Assembly: GCF_040954645.1 (NCBI RefSeq)
Contig: NC_092810.1
Span: forward strand, 11,518,377 to 11,582,376
From: Diabrotica undecimpunctata
Lineage: Eukaryota > Arthropoda > Insecta > Coleoptera > Chrysomelidae
Length of the DNA stretch: 64,000 bases
Direction of reading: 5' to 3'
Below the pieces are notes generated by a model. It ran no database searches, was not told the DNA's origin, and was given only the letters and a program-made list of their open reading frames with translations. This document shows positions 1 through 11,372 of the stretch, piece after piece. Numbering within the stretch: the stretch's first letter is position 1; each line of letters opens with the position of its first letter. The position numbers and the translations under genes were made by a program.

Positions 1-1540
1 GTTCAAGCCTCACGTCGTTCAGAGAAAATTTTCATCAATCTAAAAGCGAATCTGCGACTTCCAATTGAAAATTCTCGTATCGTGTCGACCGATGGATGAG
101 TAGTACGGTGAAATATAAGATTTTACGTTTCTGTACAATTTGCTTATAGACCCCCACGGAAAAGTGTAAAAGCGCTAGAAAACCCTAACATGTAAAATCT
201 TCGAATATTACGAACTGCGTCTTAAATTTATTCTCACAAATACTATGAAAATAGTGTCTAAATGTAAAGCATTTTCTGTGAGTGTTCCTGTAATATGGAA
301 AATATCTACCAGTATTATTTTTTATTTCTTGAAATAGAGGTTCACTTTGTAGAAAGGTTTGAACGGAATTTTTATGTTCCAGTATTATAAATATGTATTA
401 ATGTTGAAAAGTACTTAATTATATATAATAAGTAGCCTGCAAATATACAAATGTTTCTTGAAATACATGAAATATTAATAAACAAAGCTACGTGATGTAC
501 GGAGTGTTCCAAAAATCAACTGTAGCAGTAGCTGTGAGAATAAGTTCAGTTGAATTATTACTGCTTATCAAAAAACTCAAAATACGGAGGACAAAATGGT
601 TAAAAAATATATACCTTGCACAAACAAGTGGACTGTTAATAAGATATTTAGTTCTACAACAGAACTCTTTTTAACATGATCTTGAAAATGTTTAGAAAAT
701 TGCTTCTGTTATGTTCTTTCTTCAGATGTTTGCTTCATTTCACCTTCCTGGCGAATGGATTTAGTTCCGCAGCCATATAAACCCAAACAAACAACAACAT
801 AAGCACTTTTGCTTCTAAACTTACTTAAAAAATATAGTTCGGTATGGCATTGCACATGCACAATCATTCAATTTGTACGAACTATATCAAAACGTTAAAG
901 GCCAAATTAATTAGAGTTTAGGATATTTATTCTGGTCATTAAATATGTACTTAACCGACGAAATCGAATACGAATTTAAAATTTAATTAATACCAAAACT
1001 ATAAACAAAAACGCTCTCATTTTGACATTGTAAAAACTCGAAATTCCCGGTATCAATCATCATCCTTCAACATATTGCTGTTTTGTTTAATGTTTCTAAT
1101 TTTGGACGGACTAGCGGCTTAATTTTATGGCTTTAGTTACTCTGAAGAAGAAGAAGAACTATATAATATATTATGTATACTACTATCTAGTTATACTACT
1201 TATACAAAACTCTGAAGAAGCTAGAACCAACTGTAGAGGCTTTATTGAACCTAAAACAAATGCTATCGTAATATAGCTAAAAATTATCTCCTACTCCTTG
1301 CGGTACGAATCAATGAATTGGGCCGTTCAAAGAGCCATATATCTACCAATCTCTAATCTTACTACTCATCCATTGGCCGTGTCTGTTCCCTCTCGAATTC
1401 CAGTTCAAACGCGCAAGATCACTTTGAATTTTATATTATTACGTTTGAAAAAAATGATCCTATCAATTTCTTTTTCCTTTATAAATCGTATAGAAATTTT
1501 AATAAAGTCGTTTCAAGAAATACCCTTCTGATCTGTGTTG
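1..1540. other. unassigned AT-rich sequence
   Basis: No coding potential, RNA gene or clear repeat structure was recognised. A short GAA run at about 1142-1157 could be the 3' tail of a degraded LINE, but nothing upstream supports a reverse transcriptase frame. Confidence 0.4.
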
Positions 1541-1579
1541 CACATTTCAAAAGTGCGACAATTATTACAGGCTCTCTAG

Positions 1580-1665
1580 CGACTCAACGTTTTTCAAGAA
1601 TAAAGAACGTTTATTGACGTTTCAATTTCCACTTCGGAAATCGTTCTCAAAATACAAACATTAGT
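1580..1665. repeat. possible Penelope-like element terminal fragment
   Basis: The stretch around TTGACGTTTCAATTTCCACT, followed by a matching CGGAAAT segment, resembles from memory the pseudo-LTR ends of insect Penelope-like elements. There is no associated reading frame, so this is a weak call. Confidence 0.25.
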
Positions 1666-2034
1666 AAATTAAAAAAAATTTTTTAAGAATAAAGAAAATA
1701 AAAAAAATCCATACAAGTGATAGTGTAGCCAATGACTTCTATTGGTGGCAAACAATATTATTGGGAAGCGATCTATCTTATACTGCCAGAATTCTAAACT
1801 TTACCATGTTATCACTACCAAAATAGTCATAGACTTATTCGCTTTTCATCGTTTGAACTTTTGAAATAATTAAATTTATTTGACTATTTTTAATTGACAG
1901 AATTACTTAAAATGTATTAATTAACCTGTACTTAAAATTCTGTCTTTTACGAGAAAGTAGCTTAATCATTGTGATTTTTGACTCCTAAGCTAACTTTGGG
2001 CTAGAGTGAGTTTTATCAGATACTGTGCACATTA

Positions 2035-2140
2035 GTTCAGACATCATCATCATTCTGGCTTTATAACTCTGCGTGGGTCCTAACCTCTTCAAGAATTTCT
2101 CTGCATTTGTCCTTATCCATCACCTTTCTCCGCCATTAGC
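2035..2140 (-). repeat. possible LINE 3'-end fragment
   Basis: CATCATCATCATTCTGGCTT and the sequence after it look like the reverse complement of a common insect LINE 3' end. The fragment is short and has no translatable domain. Confidence 0.25.
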
Positions 2141-2197
2141 TCAGACAAAACAAATATTAATAAATATTTTAATATATGATATACATATTTAAATGCT

Positions 2198-4325
2198 GTA
2201 TACCTAATTTCCTAATTATAGAAAATATTGAAATATTTGTCCGTGTTTATGATCCCATCGATAAAATGTAACTTTCCCACACCTTTAGACGACATGCTGC
2301 CCCAGATCATGACAGATGTAGCAAATTTGACTTTTCTCTTCAGACAGTCGGGATGAAAAACTTTATTTTTCCTGCGAACGACGCGAGTCCTACTGTCTCC
2401 AACATACACTTCAAATCTGGACTCATCACTCCATTGTATTGAATCAAATTGCGACTGAGTCCAATCTTTATGCTCTTTTGACCTTCTTAGTTCTATTTTT
2501 CTTTTGTTGTAATGTTAGTCATGTTAGTTGTTGTAATGTCAAGTTGCTTTTCCTTGGCCTAAAATAAAATGAAATTTATTAAAATTTTGGAACGCGTTTG
2601 AATTTCAAATTTAATTTGTTTACCTGCTACAATCTCTCGGTATTGAAACGAGACTTCTATTTCCTCACCAGTTTTAGATGGGCACCCACGAACAACACAA
2701 TAAGATCCTCCTTTTCGTGTTGGTCATCATAATGAGTTTATTACAAAAATATGTAGAACAGTATTATTCTTTTTTAACTATTAAACAACACACACGAAAT
2801 AACACTTCTCAATATGTAAACAAATAACAAACTTCCGTTTTTATAGGTTGACAGATAAACTATTTAGAACATGGCGGATTGTCACAGAAATTTGGATTGC
2901 GAAAAAGCCCTTCGTTTCGCTTCTTGTTGGGTGATGTATTCTGTGCTATAATGCGTCTTAATGTCTTTCGATCTGCTTCGGTTATTTTACTTTTTCGTAC
3001 ATTTCTAGGTTTTGTGACGACCGAACCTATAGTTTTGTATCTTCTGATTATGTTTCTTACACTATAGCGTGACCATTGCAACATATTCGCGATTTCCGAA
3101 TTGGATTTTCCAGAATTAAAAAATCTAATAATGAGTGAACAAATTTTCTCATCGATAACTTTACCTCAACCAATTGTACACTTCCCGTCATATAAAACTG
3201 GTACACTTTTTTTTCCCAATGTAAACCTGGGTTCAGACTGGATACAGTGGTTCGTGAATTAATTCGCTGTTGCCATCACAGATAACGGAATTGCACTAAA
3301 TCTAATTAAAAAAATAAAGTTATTAGATAGGTATTATTTTTATCATTAACAACAAAAAACCGTATTTAATAAATTTAATAACCAGAGATAGGGTTCAGCT
3401 AATATCCAAAATATTTGAAGGATCTTTAAACCTAGATTATTAGCACAGGGAACATTATAATGCATCTACTGTACCTAATTTTTTACTTCAATTACCTACC
3501 GAACACGAACTGTATTTTGTATCAATAAGTTTAGTCACAGGCCAACTACTAAGATTAATTTATTATTTATTATATGAACGATAACATTAACAAAAACTAA
3601 CATTATACTTTATCCTACGTAGATTATAAAGTGACAGTTACAATCCAATACCTCACTGTAATGTTTTATTATAATAATTTAAAGTTATGTCTAGATTGAT
3701 TTTATCTATCACTATAGTTGAATTGAAATATTTTCATAAATTATAATAAAACACAAATCAAGGTATGAGTACTTAATTGAGATAAGAAAAATTACAAAAT
3801 TAATATGAGAAATTTTTAGGATGCATGTTTAAACAAATTTAATGTGACTGACTGATCGAGAATGCTCGATGTTTTAGTTTTTAGAATACTCAAAACTGGC
3901 GGTCTGTCACACAGCCCTGCTTTTAGCCGATTTCATATAATATTTTCGTTGAACTGGCAACAGTGCCCTAGAAATTAGAATGACACATGTGACAAGATCA
4001 ACTTACACAACTTGAAAAACATGATTTTCGGTAATAAGAGTTGTACCAGTTTTTTATGACGCGAACGGTACAATCCACAAACGGCAAAAAGCTTTACAAT
4101 GCTATAAAATAAATTTGACAGTAACTGACAATATTATTGTTTTGATGTCATTTTTCCATAGCTACCTTTGGATTTAACGTAGTTATGAAAAAATCAACGT
4201 ATGTTGACATAAGTGAATGCATAGCCAGGGTTTTTTATTGTTCAAAATAACTTAAACTTACAATGTACCTTAAACTGGAAATTCCATAGGTGGGCCAACT
4301 GATATGTGAAGGGGCTCGTATAAGA
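2198..4325 (-). mobile_element. Tc1-like DNA transposon, locus A, decayed and interrupted
   Basis: The minus strand carries pieces of a Tc1-type transposase. At 2860-3084 is an N-terminal helix-turn-helix part with SRYSVRNIIRRYKT. At 2212-2470 is a catalytic part reading SDESRF in a neighbouring frame, then SVMIWGSMSSKGVGKLHFID. The same family occurs at 28114-30585. Compared with that copy, this one jumps at about 2225 from the 3' untranslated sequence straight into the middle of the transposase, so the C-terminal third is deleted. The right side contains a segment (4073-4230) also found at 30590-30735. It ends near 4325 with a sequence whose reverse complement is found at the left of locus B (27868-27908), which suggests a terminal inverted repeat. 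The left end is not resolved. Confidence 0.7.
3179..4068. mobile_element. 890-bp non-autonomous TIR element inside the Tc1-like copy
   Basis: The two ends are 27-bp imperfect inverted repeats sharing ACTGGTACA as their inner part. They are flanked by TA on both sides (3177-3178 and 4069-4070) within a repeated GTACA. The related copy at 30585 has the uninterrupted site (AATTGTACAATCCAC), so filled and empty sites can be compared directly. No reading frame was recognised inside. TA flanks and TIRs suggest a Tc1/mariner-class non-autonomous element. Confidence 0.75.
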
Positions 4326-5968
4326 ATTGGTGCTTTGAGAGCTATAAATAAGCCTTAGTTTCTCACGTTATCATTTAAAAAATTATTTGTAATATATCAT
4401 AAGTTTTATACAGTTTTATAAAACTTTTATTTTTGATTTGACAGTAACAAATGGTTTGTCCTAGTTAATTTGATAAATTTTAAATATATTACAGCCTTTT
4501 GATACTTTAAGCTACTCTTTGCCTCGACAACTCAACTGTTTTTTCTTACATAGTTTGTATTAAAAATCGATGTAACAGTTACAACATATACGCCAAAAAC
4601 TAATCATATCTTGTTTAAATGTTGTTAATTGTCCATACATAATTTTTACCTCTGAAAATGGATTTTGGTACATTGTTAAAGCGACCATAACTGTTAGACG
4701 AGTTTTTAAAGACATCTGTGATAATAGGTTAGATAGTTGAATAATTTAGATTCACCACCCTACATTGGAAATAGTACTTTTAAACGCTTAGAAATAGAAT
4801 ACCAAATGTAGATGTGCTGTACTTAAGAATAATACTAGGCTTCGCACTGTAATTCAAATTGCCATATATAATGAATACTTACATTAAGAGTTATTGGCAA
4901 ATTGAAATAAATAAAATAACCACTGTACATTTGTTTTGCGTAAATAAAAGATGTACTGGGTGTTTCAAAAAAATGTAACACAGTTTCTAGAATGGCCATC
5001 AATGCTCATGAATTTGTTTTTATATCTGACTCACAGATGGCGCTAGTTATACCAAGTATTATTCAATTATTATTATTTGCAAGGGTAGAATTAATAATCA
5101 AAATTCCAAGTGAACTTAAACATCATATAAAATCTATTTAAGTGAACTTAAATTGTACACCAAAAAGATACTCTTGGTAAAACTCTATACTGTCTACAGT
5201 TTTTGGAATATTTTGATTTGAAAATTATGAAGTAATAACCGATGCTGGTATAAAGTGATTATAAAGTTATCATTACTTTGTTTAATAATTTTAGAAAATT
5301 AAAATAAAGAATAAGAACATAAAATAAAATTCAATTGGAATAAATGTTCAAAATGTCCTTAATTTTCACGAATAAACAAGTTTATCCTTTTTTCTAAAGA
5401 ATCCATTAATCTTCTAAACGGTTGGGGATCAGCTATGGTGTCATTAAGGTGACCTCGTCCGTAAAAAGAAGTTTTCAATGCAATGTTTCACAAAAATCCA
5501 CTCTTAACTGGTAGATCTCCTCAGAAGAGCTCTTGGACTTGTCTGTAATGATAAGGATGTAGCTGCTGCTCTCTAAGTATCCGCCAAGTACTTGAAGAAG
5601 ACTTATTTATTTGTCTTGAGATATATATCCCTTACGCTAACTGTTGGATCTTGATCAAGTGAATTTAAAATAATATTTTCTTTAATAATTGTTCTTGTTT
5701 TACTTGGTGTACCAGAATTTATTTTATTTGGTCTCACAGTCCCAGTTTCTCGACAACGTCGTTCAACGGCCCTCAATGTTTTTTACTTAAGTAATGGATT
5801 CGACCGTTACTTGATGGAAATGCATTTTATCTAACAATAAAACACTGAAAACTTTTGTTTTCAACACTCCCACAAAATGTACTTTAAATTATTATCACTA
5901 CAGATGTTTCGACCAGAGTACCTTACTCAAGTGATCTATTTTTGGTATGTGTTTACACTTTACAGTCT

Positions 5969-6421
5969 TTAACTGAATAAGTTGAAGAGGGGAGAACTGT
6001 TTGTCTCAAGTTGGTCATTCAAAATTATGTCTGTATTTTTTAATTTGTGGATTTCCAAGGCCTTTAGGCCTTGGGGGCCTTTATTTTGAATGTGAAGAAT
6101 TTGAAATTAATCATTAAAAGAATGATTATGATCTACAAGGCGAAGCGCGTTCGTAGAATCTGTTTTTCTATTATTAAAAGCCCTTTTATGTTCTGCCATA
6201 CGTTTGATAAAAGTTCTACCAGTTTGGCCGATGTAAGTTTTTGGGCAATCGCCACATTTAGGTTTGTATACACCGCTGTGTAATTGCTTTTTCTTTTGGC
6301 TCTTGTTTTTTTTTCTTGGTAAGTTTCTTCTAAGAAACATTTCTGCATAACGTGTAAAAGCTACACTATAAATTCCTAAACACTTGTGTAAGGTTAAATT
6401 TGAGTACATTTTGGTTAACAA
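5969..6421 (-). pseudogene. GIY-YIG endonuclease domain of a Penelope-like element
   Basis: The minus-strand frame reads SGVYKPKCGDCPKTYIGQTG, followed by RTFIKRMAEHKRAF. This contains the GVYK and YIGQTGR signature motifs, the downstream arginine and EH, and a CxxC pair just before YIG. That arrangement is characteristic of the C-terminal endonuclease of Penelope-like elements. A stop codon (TAA) at about 6107 follows NHSFND. The same frame then continues, reading FQILHIQNKGPQGLKALEIH, to a proper end at 5969 (NSSPLFNLFS). One nonsense mutation therefore separates the domain from its normal tail. The upstream side is cut by a hAT MITE at 6423. It is presumably inactive. Confidence 0.75.
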
Positions 6422-6422
6422 T

Positions 6423-6581
6423 CAGTAGAGCACCTAGAATTTTCGTTTGGGGGGGGTTTGATTGGGCACCGAATTTTTTTTATGCTACCTTCATTTTGAG
6501 GCCTTAAAATTTGTGAGTAACAGTGTCGGAATAGTGTACGGGGGGATTTAACCCCCCAATCCCCCCTTGGGTGCGCCACTG
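6423..6581. mobile_element. 159-bp hAT-type MITE
   Basis: The ends are CAGTAGAGCACC and GGTGCGCCACTG, imperfect inverted repeats. They are flanked by an exact 8-bp duplication, TTAACAAT, at 6415-6422 and 6582-6589. An 8-bp target duplication with CAGTG-type ends is the hallmark of hAT transposons. The interior is G- and C-tract rich and non-coding. Confidence 0.85.
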
Positions 6582-7410
6582 TTAACAATATCTAATTTTT
6601 CAAGTAACAATGTTTCAAAAATCTAATTATTGTTGACTTATTGTCATAACAATCAATAAATGTCGTAATGTCGGTTGCTTGGTGTAAAATTGTATGATGT
6701 TTAAGTTCACTTTGAATTTTGATTAATAATTCTACCCTTAAAAAAGTTTATGTTTAATAATACTTGGTGCGAACCTTGTAACTAGCGCCAACTATGAGTC
6801 ACAGATATAAAAATAAATTCATGGGATGTATCAGATTCCAAAACATATTGGTATACAATTGCATTACAATGTTGCTAGTAGTTTCGGCAAAATTGTAAAA
6901 AATGTGTTTTCTTCAACGCGTTTATTTTGAGAACCGATGGCGTTACAAAAATTTTTTACCAAGCAAACCCCTATTTTTCAGCTTCTTACCTTTTCTAGAG
7001 ACGGTGTTACCTTTTTTTGAAACACCATGTATTACTGGTTTCTCCTATCTCAAATATATCAGCAGTTTCCTTGTTTTCATTCTTATTTTCGCAGATATTT
7101 TGGGTTTTTTTGATCATTAAGACTGCAATGATATTCGTCAGGGACCTTTATACGGTTCCGGTGTATCATAGAATAACTACTAATAACTACTAATTATTAT
7201 CGTCAATGGCAGCATATCATTGTTGCCAAAAAACTAGTCTTAATAAATTTTTTAATATAGATTACATTTTTTTTCAAATCTATGACTTGCCAACGAAAAT
7301 TTGCAGTCATTCAAATTTTGTCGCCATTTTATGACATCACTGCACTATAGGAGTGGCGCCACAGGTATAAAAATTATTAAACTTTAACAAACAAAGCGTA
7401 CTAGGTGGTC

Positions 7411-8240
7411 CTATACACGATTCCAGCGATTTTGCAACTTCTTTCTGACGTCTGAATGATTAGTCTGCAAAATCTGGAAGTTCTGCAAATAAGCGTTTGC
7501 TTCATCAATTATCTCTTCGCTCGAGCTGAAATTTTTATTTATGAGCCATCTCTTTAGATTTGGGAACACATAATAATCAGAGGGGACCGAATCAAGAGAA
7601 TAAATCGGATGAGAAAGCATTAAGACGCTCAACTCATGAGTTTTTGCCATTGTCATAACGCTCTTGTGAGCCGATGCATTTTCTTGGAGAAACAACACTG
7701 TTTCTTCTAATTTGTCTAATAATGCACAATAATATGTATTGCCTATTGATAGTTTTACATTTTTCAAGATTAGAATTATGCCTTTACAACCCCAAAATAC
7801 AGTGGGCATAATCTTTCCGACCTATTGAGTCACTCTTGGCCGCTTCGGAGCACTTTTCCGACTTCAGTCCATTCCTGTACGTTCAGTCTGTTCTCTGGTG
7901 TGTAGTAATAGATCCAGATCTCATCAACGATTACCAATCGATACCAAAAGCCGATAGATTGCGCTTCATGAGGTCCAAAACACTCCTAAGTACTGGTCAT
8001 ACTATCATGTTTTTAGTCAATGGTCTGCAAACGCATCACCCATCGACAAGATAATTTTTTCATATTCAAAATACGACTAGTACGCTCTTTAATAATTCTT
8101 GTATCATCTGCCAATTCACGCATCTTTAGTTTAAGATCAACTAAAATAATTTAATGGACTTTCTTTACATTTCCTGGTGTAACTGCATGGTAGGGCCGTT
8201 CAGTACATAGTTCATCCAGTGTAGATATACGGCCATTACT
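7411..8240 (-). pseudogene. mariner (DD34D-type) transposase, decayed
   Basis: The minus strand translates to a mariner transposase with frameshifts. An N-terminal part around 8060-8240 reads STLDELCTERPYHAVTPGN and KMRELADDTRIIKERTSRIL. The first catalytic block reads IVDEIWIYYYTPENRLNVQEW in pieces near 7890-7940. The second block is FLQENASAHKS (near 7680) and the third is DSVPSDYYVFPNLKRWL (near 7560-7600). The frame ends at 7411 with QNRWNRV. In the second block the usual QDNA aspartate is glutamate (GAA), so even a repaired frame would lack the normal residue. Terminal repeats were not found. Confidence 0.8.
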
Positions 8241-8289
8241 AATTCACGGAACCAAAATTTGACAGTATAGTCTGAAGCAGCGTTAGTCC

Positions 8290-9328
8290 CAAAATAAGAA
8301 AGATCCAAAATCGCTTTTCCCCATTTTTTTCAAACCTATCAACTTTATGCAGCTGTCAACAATATATAATGCCACAATTTTACATATATGCTTAAAAAAG
8401 GTTAGGCTTGTTAGAACTATAATGTTTACTGAGATCCCAGCGCCTTAATCGGCGAAGAAGGTTAATTATCAGACCACCAGATAGGGTTCTGCTTGCAGGA
8501 ATTCCGTTTTAAATTTAAATTCATTAATTTTGTAACTTTACATAAAAGATTATATTTATTTATGATTTTAAAATAAAATCGTTTATTATGCTTAGTTTAT
8601 GAAAGTAAACTTGATGTAAGTAGTTTTACTTTTAACTAGTAAAAGGAGCCATGCATATAGAGCAATGACGTCAAAACAGGCCATATCAGAGATTTTTAAC
8701 TGTTTTAGTCATCATCTAAATCTAGAGTTCTGACAGTTATTCTCTGAATGTATTCTTCTTTAATTCTACTCACTTAACGAACATATGTGAGTACAATACA
8801 TGTAAAAAGGGTGTCACTTCAGAAGTAAGACGATTATTTATTATCTCATTTCGCTTGGTACGTCAATATCTGCGCCTTCTTTCAGTTTATACAACTCTAA
8901 ATACTATGAGGGTCATTGGGTTTATTATTTTTTATTGAAATCTTGTTTATGGAAAGTATGACCTGTACGAATCTAAGAAAAAATCGCAATTAAAAAAAAC
9001 GAAAAAGAAATACACGCACAGAAAAAAACGCAATGTTATATAAGCTCACTAGAAATATCTACACGTGGAAAATTGCACACATAGATTAAATCGCACAAGG
9101 AAAACAGCTCTGATGTATACAGCGCATGTAGAAAAAGACGCTCACCTTTATGCTTTTTCTATTGGCATATAATACCTTGCAATCCTTGCATATCTTTCTA
9201 ATGGGTGGTATTTATCGACTATATCAACATGGAAAGAATATCTTAAAGCATCGAGGTCATTGAAAAAAGTCAATCATACTCATGTTTGCCTGGGACCGGG
9301 TTTAGATTGCAGCGGGCAGTCTAGGTAT
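8290..9328. other. unassigned intergenic sequence
   Basis: AT-rich, with no supported gene, RNA or repeat structure seen on either strand. Confidence 0.4.
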
Positions 9329-9535
9329 TACAGTACCTGGCCAAACTATTAGGAATCAAGGAAAAATCTACTATATAAAGTTATTTCTCTCATGATTTTG
9401 GATATATTTGAAAAAAGTTACTGTTTTGTTCGTTTTTGTAAATATTAACTCGTAGGTAATTAAACTGTACTAAAAAAGTTAACAAAAAACTTTTATTTAT
9501 TAAAAAAGTATAATTTTTACAAATTAGGGATTAAT

Positions 9536-11008
9536 TTAATATTTTGTATGTCCAACTTTGGCTGCTAAAAGAGCTTGAACGCGTCTAGGCATGCTCTCGA
9601 TATAGGCTTGAATAGTTTCCTGGAGGTGAGGATTATGATTCCACTCAAATATGAGCGTTTCAGGTAACTCCCTTTTATTAGTAATGTTTTTTTTTTCGCA
9701 ATATCCCTTTTCAGTAGTTCCCACCCATTCTCAATAGTGTTCATATCAGGCGAGTTGCCTGGCCAGTTAAGAACTTTAATTTTTTTTGCTTTAAATAAGT
9801 TGAAATACTCTTAGCCTTGTGGCAAGGAGCAGCATCGTGCATAAATATGGGTTCATCTTCTCCAGGAAACCATTCCTGCAGCTGTGGCAAAAGTCTCGTC
9901 TCGAGTACCACAGACTAGACCATGAGTGACGGTGGGTGTTTGATGGTGGGCACAATGCAGTCGGGCTTGTATTTCTCGTTGGGACGTCTCCGAACAAACT
10001 TCGTTTTTTCGGTCAAAACGCTCAATTTTTTTAAAATCCACAAGGAAACAAAGTTCCTGTATTTGGCTGTAAACCATATATTAAAAAATTTTGAATAAAA
10101 TCCTTTATAAAAAGGTATATAAAAAACCCAGTTGGGCTATGTTGAATTGACAAAACGTTTTCGGAATAAGTATTCCATCATCAGAGTCTAGTTAATACAT
10201 GGATGTAACCACTAAATATGTGGGTAAAAACCCTTTAAAAATTATTAAATAAAATTTGGTTTACATTATGTCTAATTTACAGTTGAGATGTTAAAGTTAC
10301 CGTTGGATTGGTAACATGGCGAAAACTTTAACATCTCAACTGTAAATTAGACATAATGTAAACCAAATTTTATTTAATAATTTTTAAAGGGTTTTTACCC
10401 ACATATTTAGTGGCTACATCCATGTATTAACTAGACACTGATGATGGAATACTTATTCCGAAAACGTTTTGTCAATTCAACATAGCCCAACTGGGTTTTT
10501 TATATACCTTTTTATAAAGGATTTTATTCACAATTTTTTTTTAGTTTTTAATAGTGATATTCAAGCAAAACAACACAAATATACCTTTCTCCAGTCTTTC
10601 ACTGTCCAGTTTTTGTATTTTTGTGAAAATTCGAAACGTTTCTTTATCATAGCCGGAGTAAGCCTTGGTTTTCGAGCTGGTGTCCTAGCTACCAGTTTGT
10701 CTCTGACGAACTGTTCTTTCTGAAACACAAATTCCTTCATTTCTTATCTCCAGGGTAAGCATTCGCAGTGGTTTCTTTCGGTTTACTAGGCAAATATCTC
10801 TTATTTTGCGATCAGTCCTAGGAGTAGTAACACGATGTCTTCCGTTGTGTTCCTTACACTTTGGATCCAAACTGACTCCAGACGCAATGTTCTGTTTTAT
10901 ATTCCTTACAGAACTTCTTAATACTCCTGCCATTGCTGCTATTTTATTTTGAGACATTTGTCCAACTTTTGAGAGTCCAAATAACCGACCTACTCGTTTT
11001 ATTGACAT
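9536..11008 (-). pseudogene. Tc1-like transposase, decayed and interrupted
   Basis: The N-terminal helix-turn-helix part at 10685-11008 includes GRLFGLSKVGQMSQNKIAAM and the paired-like NGRHRVTTPRTDRKI. A later part at 9536-9980, read across frameshifts, includes GEDEPIFMHDAAPCHKAKSI (second catalytic Asp), GNSPDMNTIENGWELLKRDI (third catalytic residue, Glu in ENGW) and a C-terminal end MPRRVQALLAAKVGHTKY. These are the expected Tc1 DD34E blocks. A 439-bp foldback interrupts the frame between WTVKDWRKV and the following block. The gene is inactive through frameshifts and this insertion. Confidence 0.8.
10092..10530. repeat. 439-bp near-perfect foldback (inverted-repeat) element
   Basis: The left arm 10092-10298 and right arm 10324-10530 are each 207 bp. 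They are reverse complements with two mismatches that I could find, separated by a 25-bp loop (10299-10323). The tips begin TGAATAAAATCC. No coding frame is convincing. It sits inside the Tc1-like transposase, so it is an insertion. A clear target duplication was not found because the flanks are A/T homopolymer-rich. Confidence 0.9.
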
Positions 11009-11372
11009 TCCCCATCTAAAGAAATGTATAATACCCTTAATTATACCAATAACTTCACTGCATATTTTATATGCAAAAAAAAGGATAAATCACTCAACTC
11101 TGCAATAAAATTTCAAGTCAAAACCGTTTAGATTTCAAATGTTCACAGACAGTATTTGAGGTTATAAAATGCACACTAGTTGACAGGACGCAATGCTGTC
11201 TAGAAATGGCAGATAGGGCGGTGTTGCCAACGTTAAAATAGTACAATAATGTTACCATACTATATAAATGTTGCTATGCGAAAAAATAATAACGTTCCTG
11301 TTGATAAAAATTATTAATTTTAAAAAATGCAAATTGTTAATGCTTGGCCTAGTAATTTGGCCAGGTACTGTA

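Larger units (their letters stand above)
5815..6699 (-). mobile_element. Penelope-like retroelement fragment
   Basis: This segment lies inside the mariner-type element and carries the GIY-YIG endonuclease end of a Penelope-like element on the minus strand. The sequence after the frame (about 5830-5950) includes CACTACAGATGTTTCGACC and ACTCAAGTGATC, which resembles the terminal repeat region of such elements. The reverse transcriptase part is not recognisable. Outer limits are approximate. Confidence 0.55.
4956..7029 (-). mobile_element. mariner-type element with long terminal inverted repeats
   Basis: The left end (from 4956, after TA) and right end (to 7029, before TA) share a roughly 38-bp inverted repeat containing GTGTTTCAAAAAAA. 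A second inverted block pairs about 4998-5128 with 6700-6845. Between them, the minus strand at about 5340-5800 translates in pieces to a transposase-like N-terminal part, including RETGTVRPNKINSGTPSKT, SSTWRILREQQLHPYHY and VQELS. Frameshifts and stops are frequent and the catalytic half is missing. The element later received a Penelope-like fragment. Confidence 0.6.
9331..11370 (-). mobile_element. Tc1-like transposon with both ends, containing a foldback insertion
   Basis: The two ends carry inverted repeats beginning CAGTACCTGGCCAAA (15 bp exact, about 24 bp with two mismatches). Each is flanked by TA (9329-9330 and 11371-11372). The element is 2040 bp. Removing the 439-bp foldback at 10092-10530 leaves about 1.6 kb, the normal size for a Tc1 element. 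The interior holds a decayed transposase on the minus strand. Confidence 0.85.
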
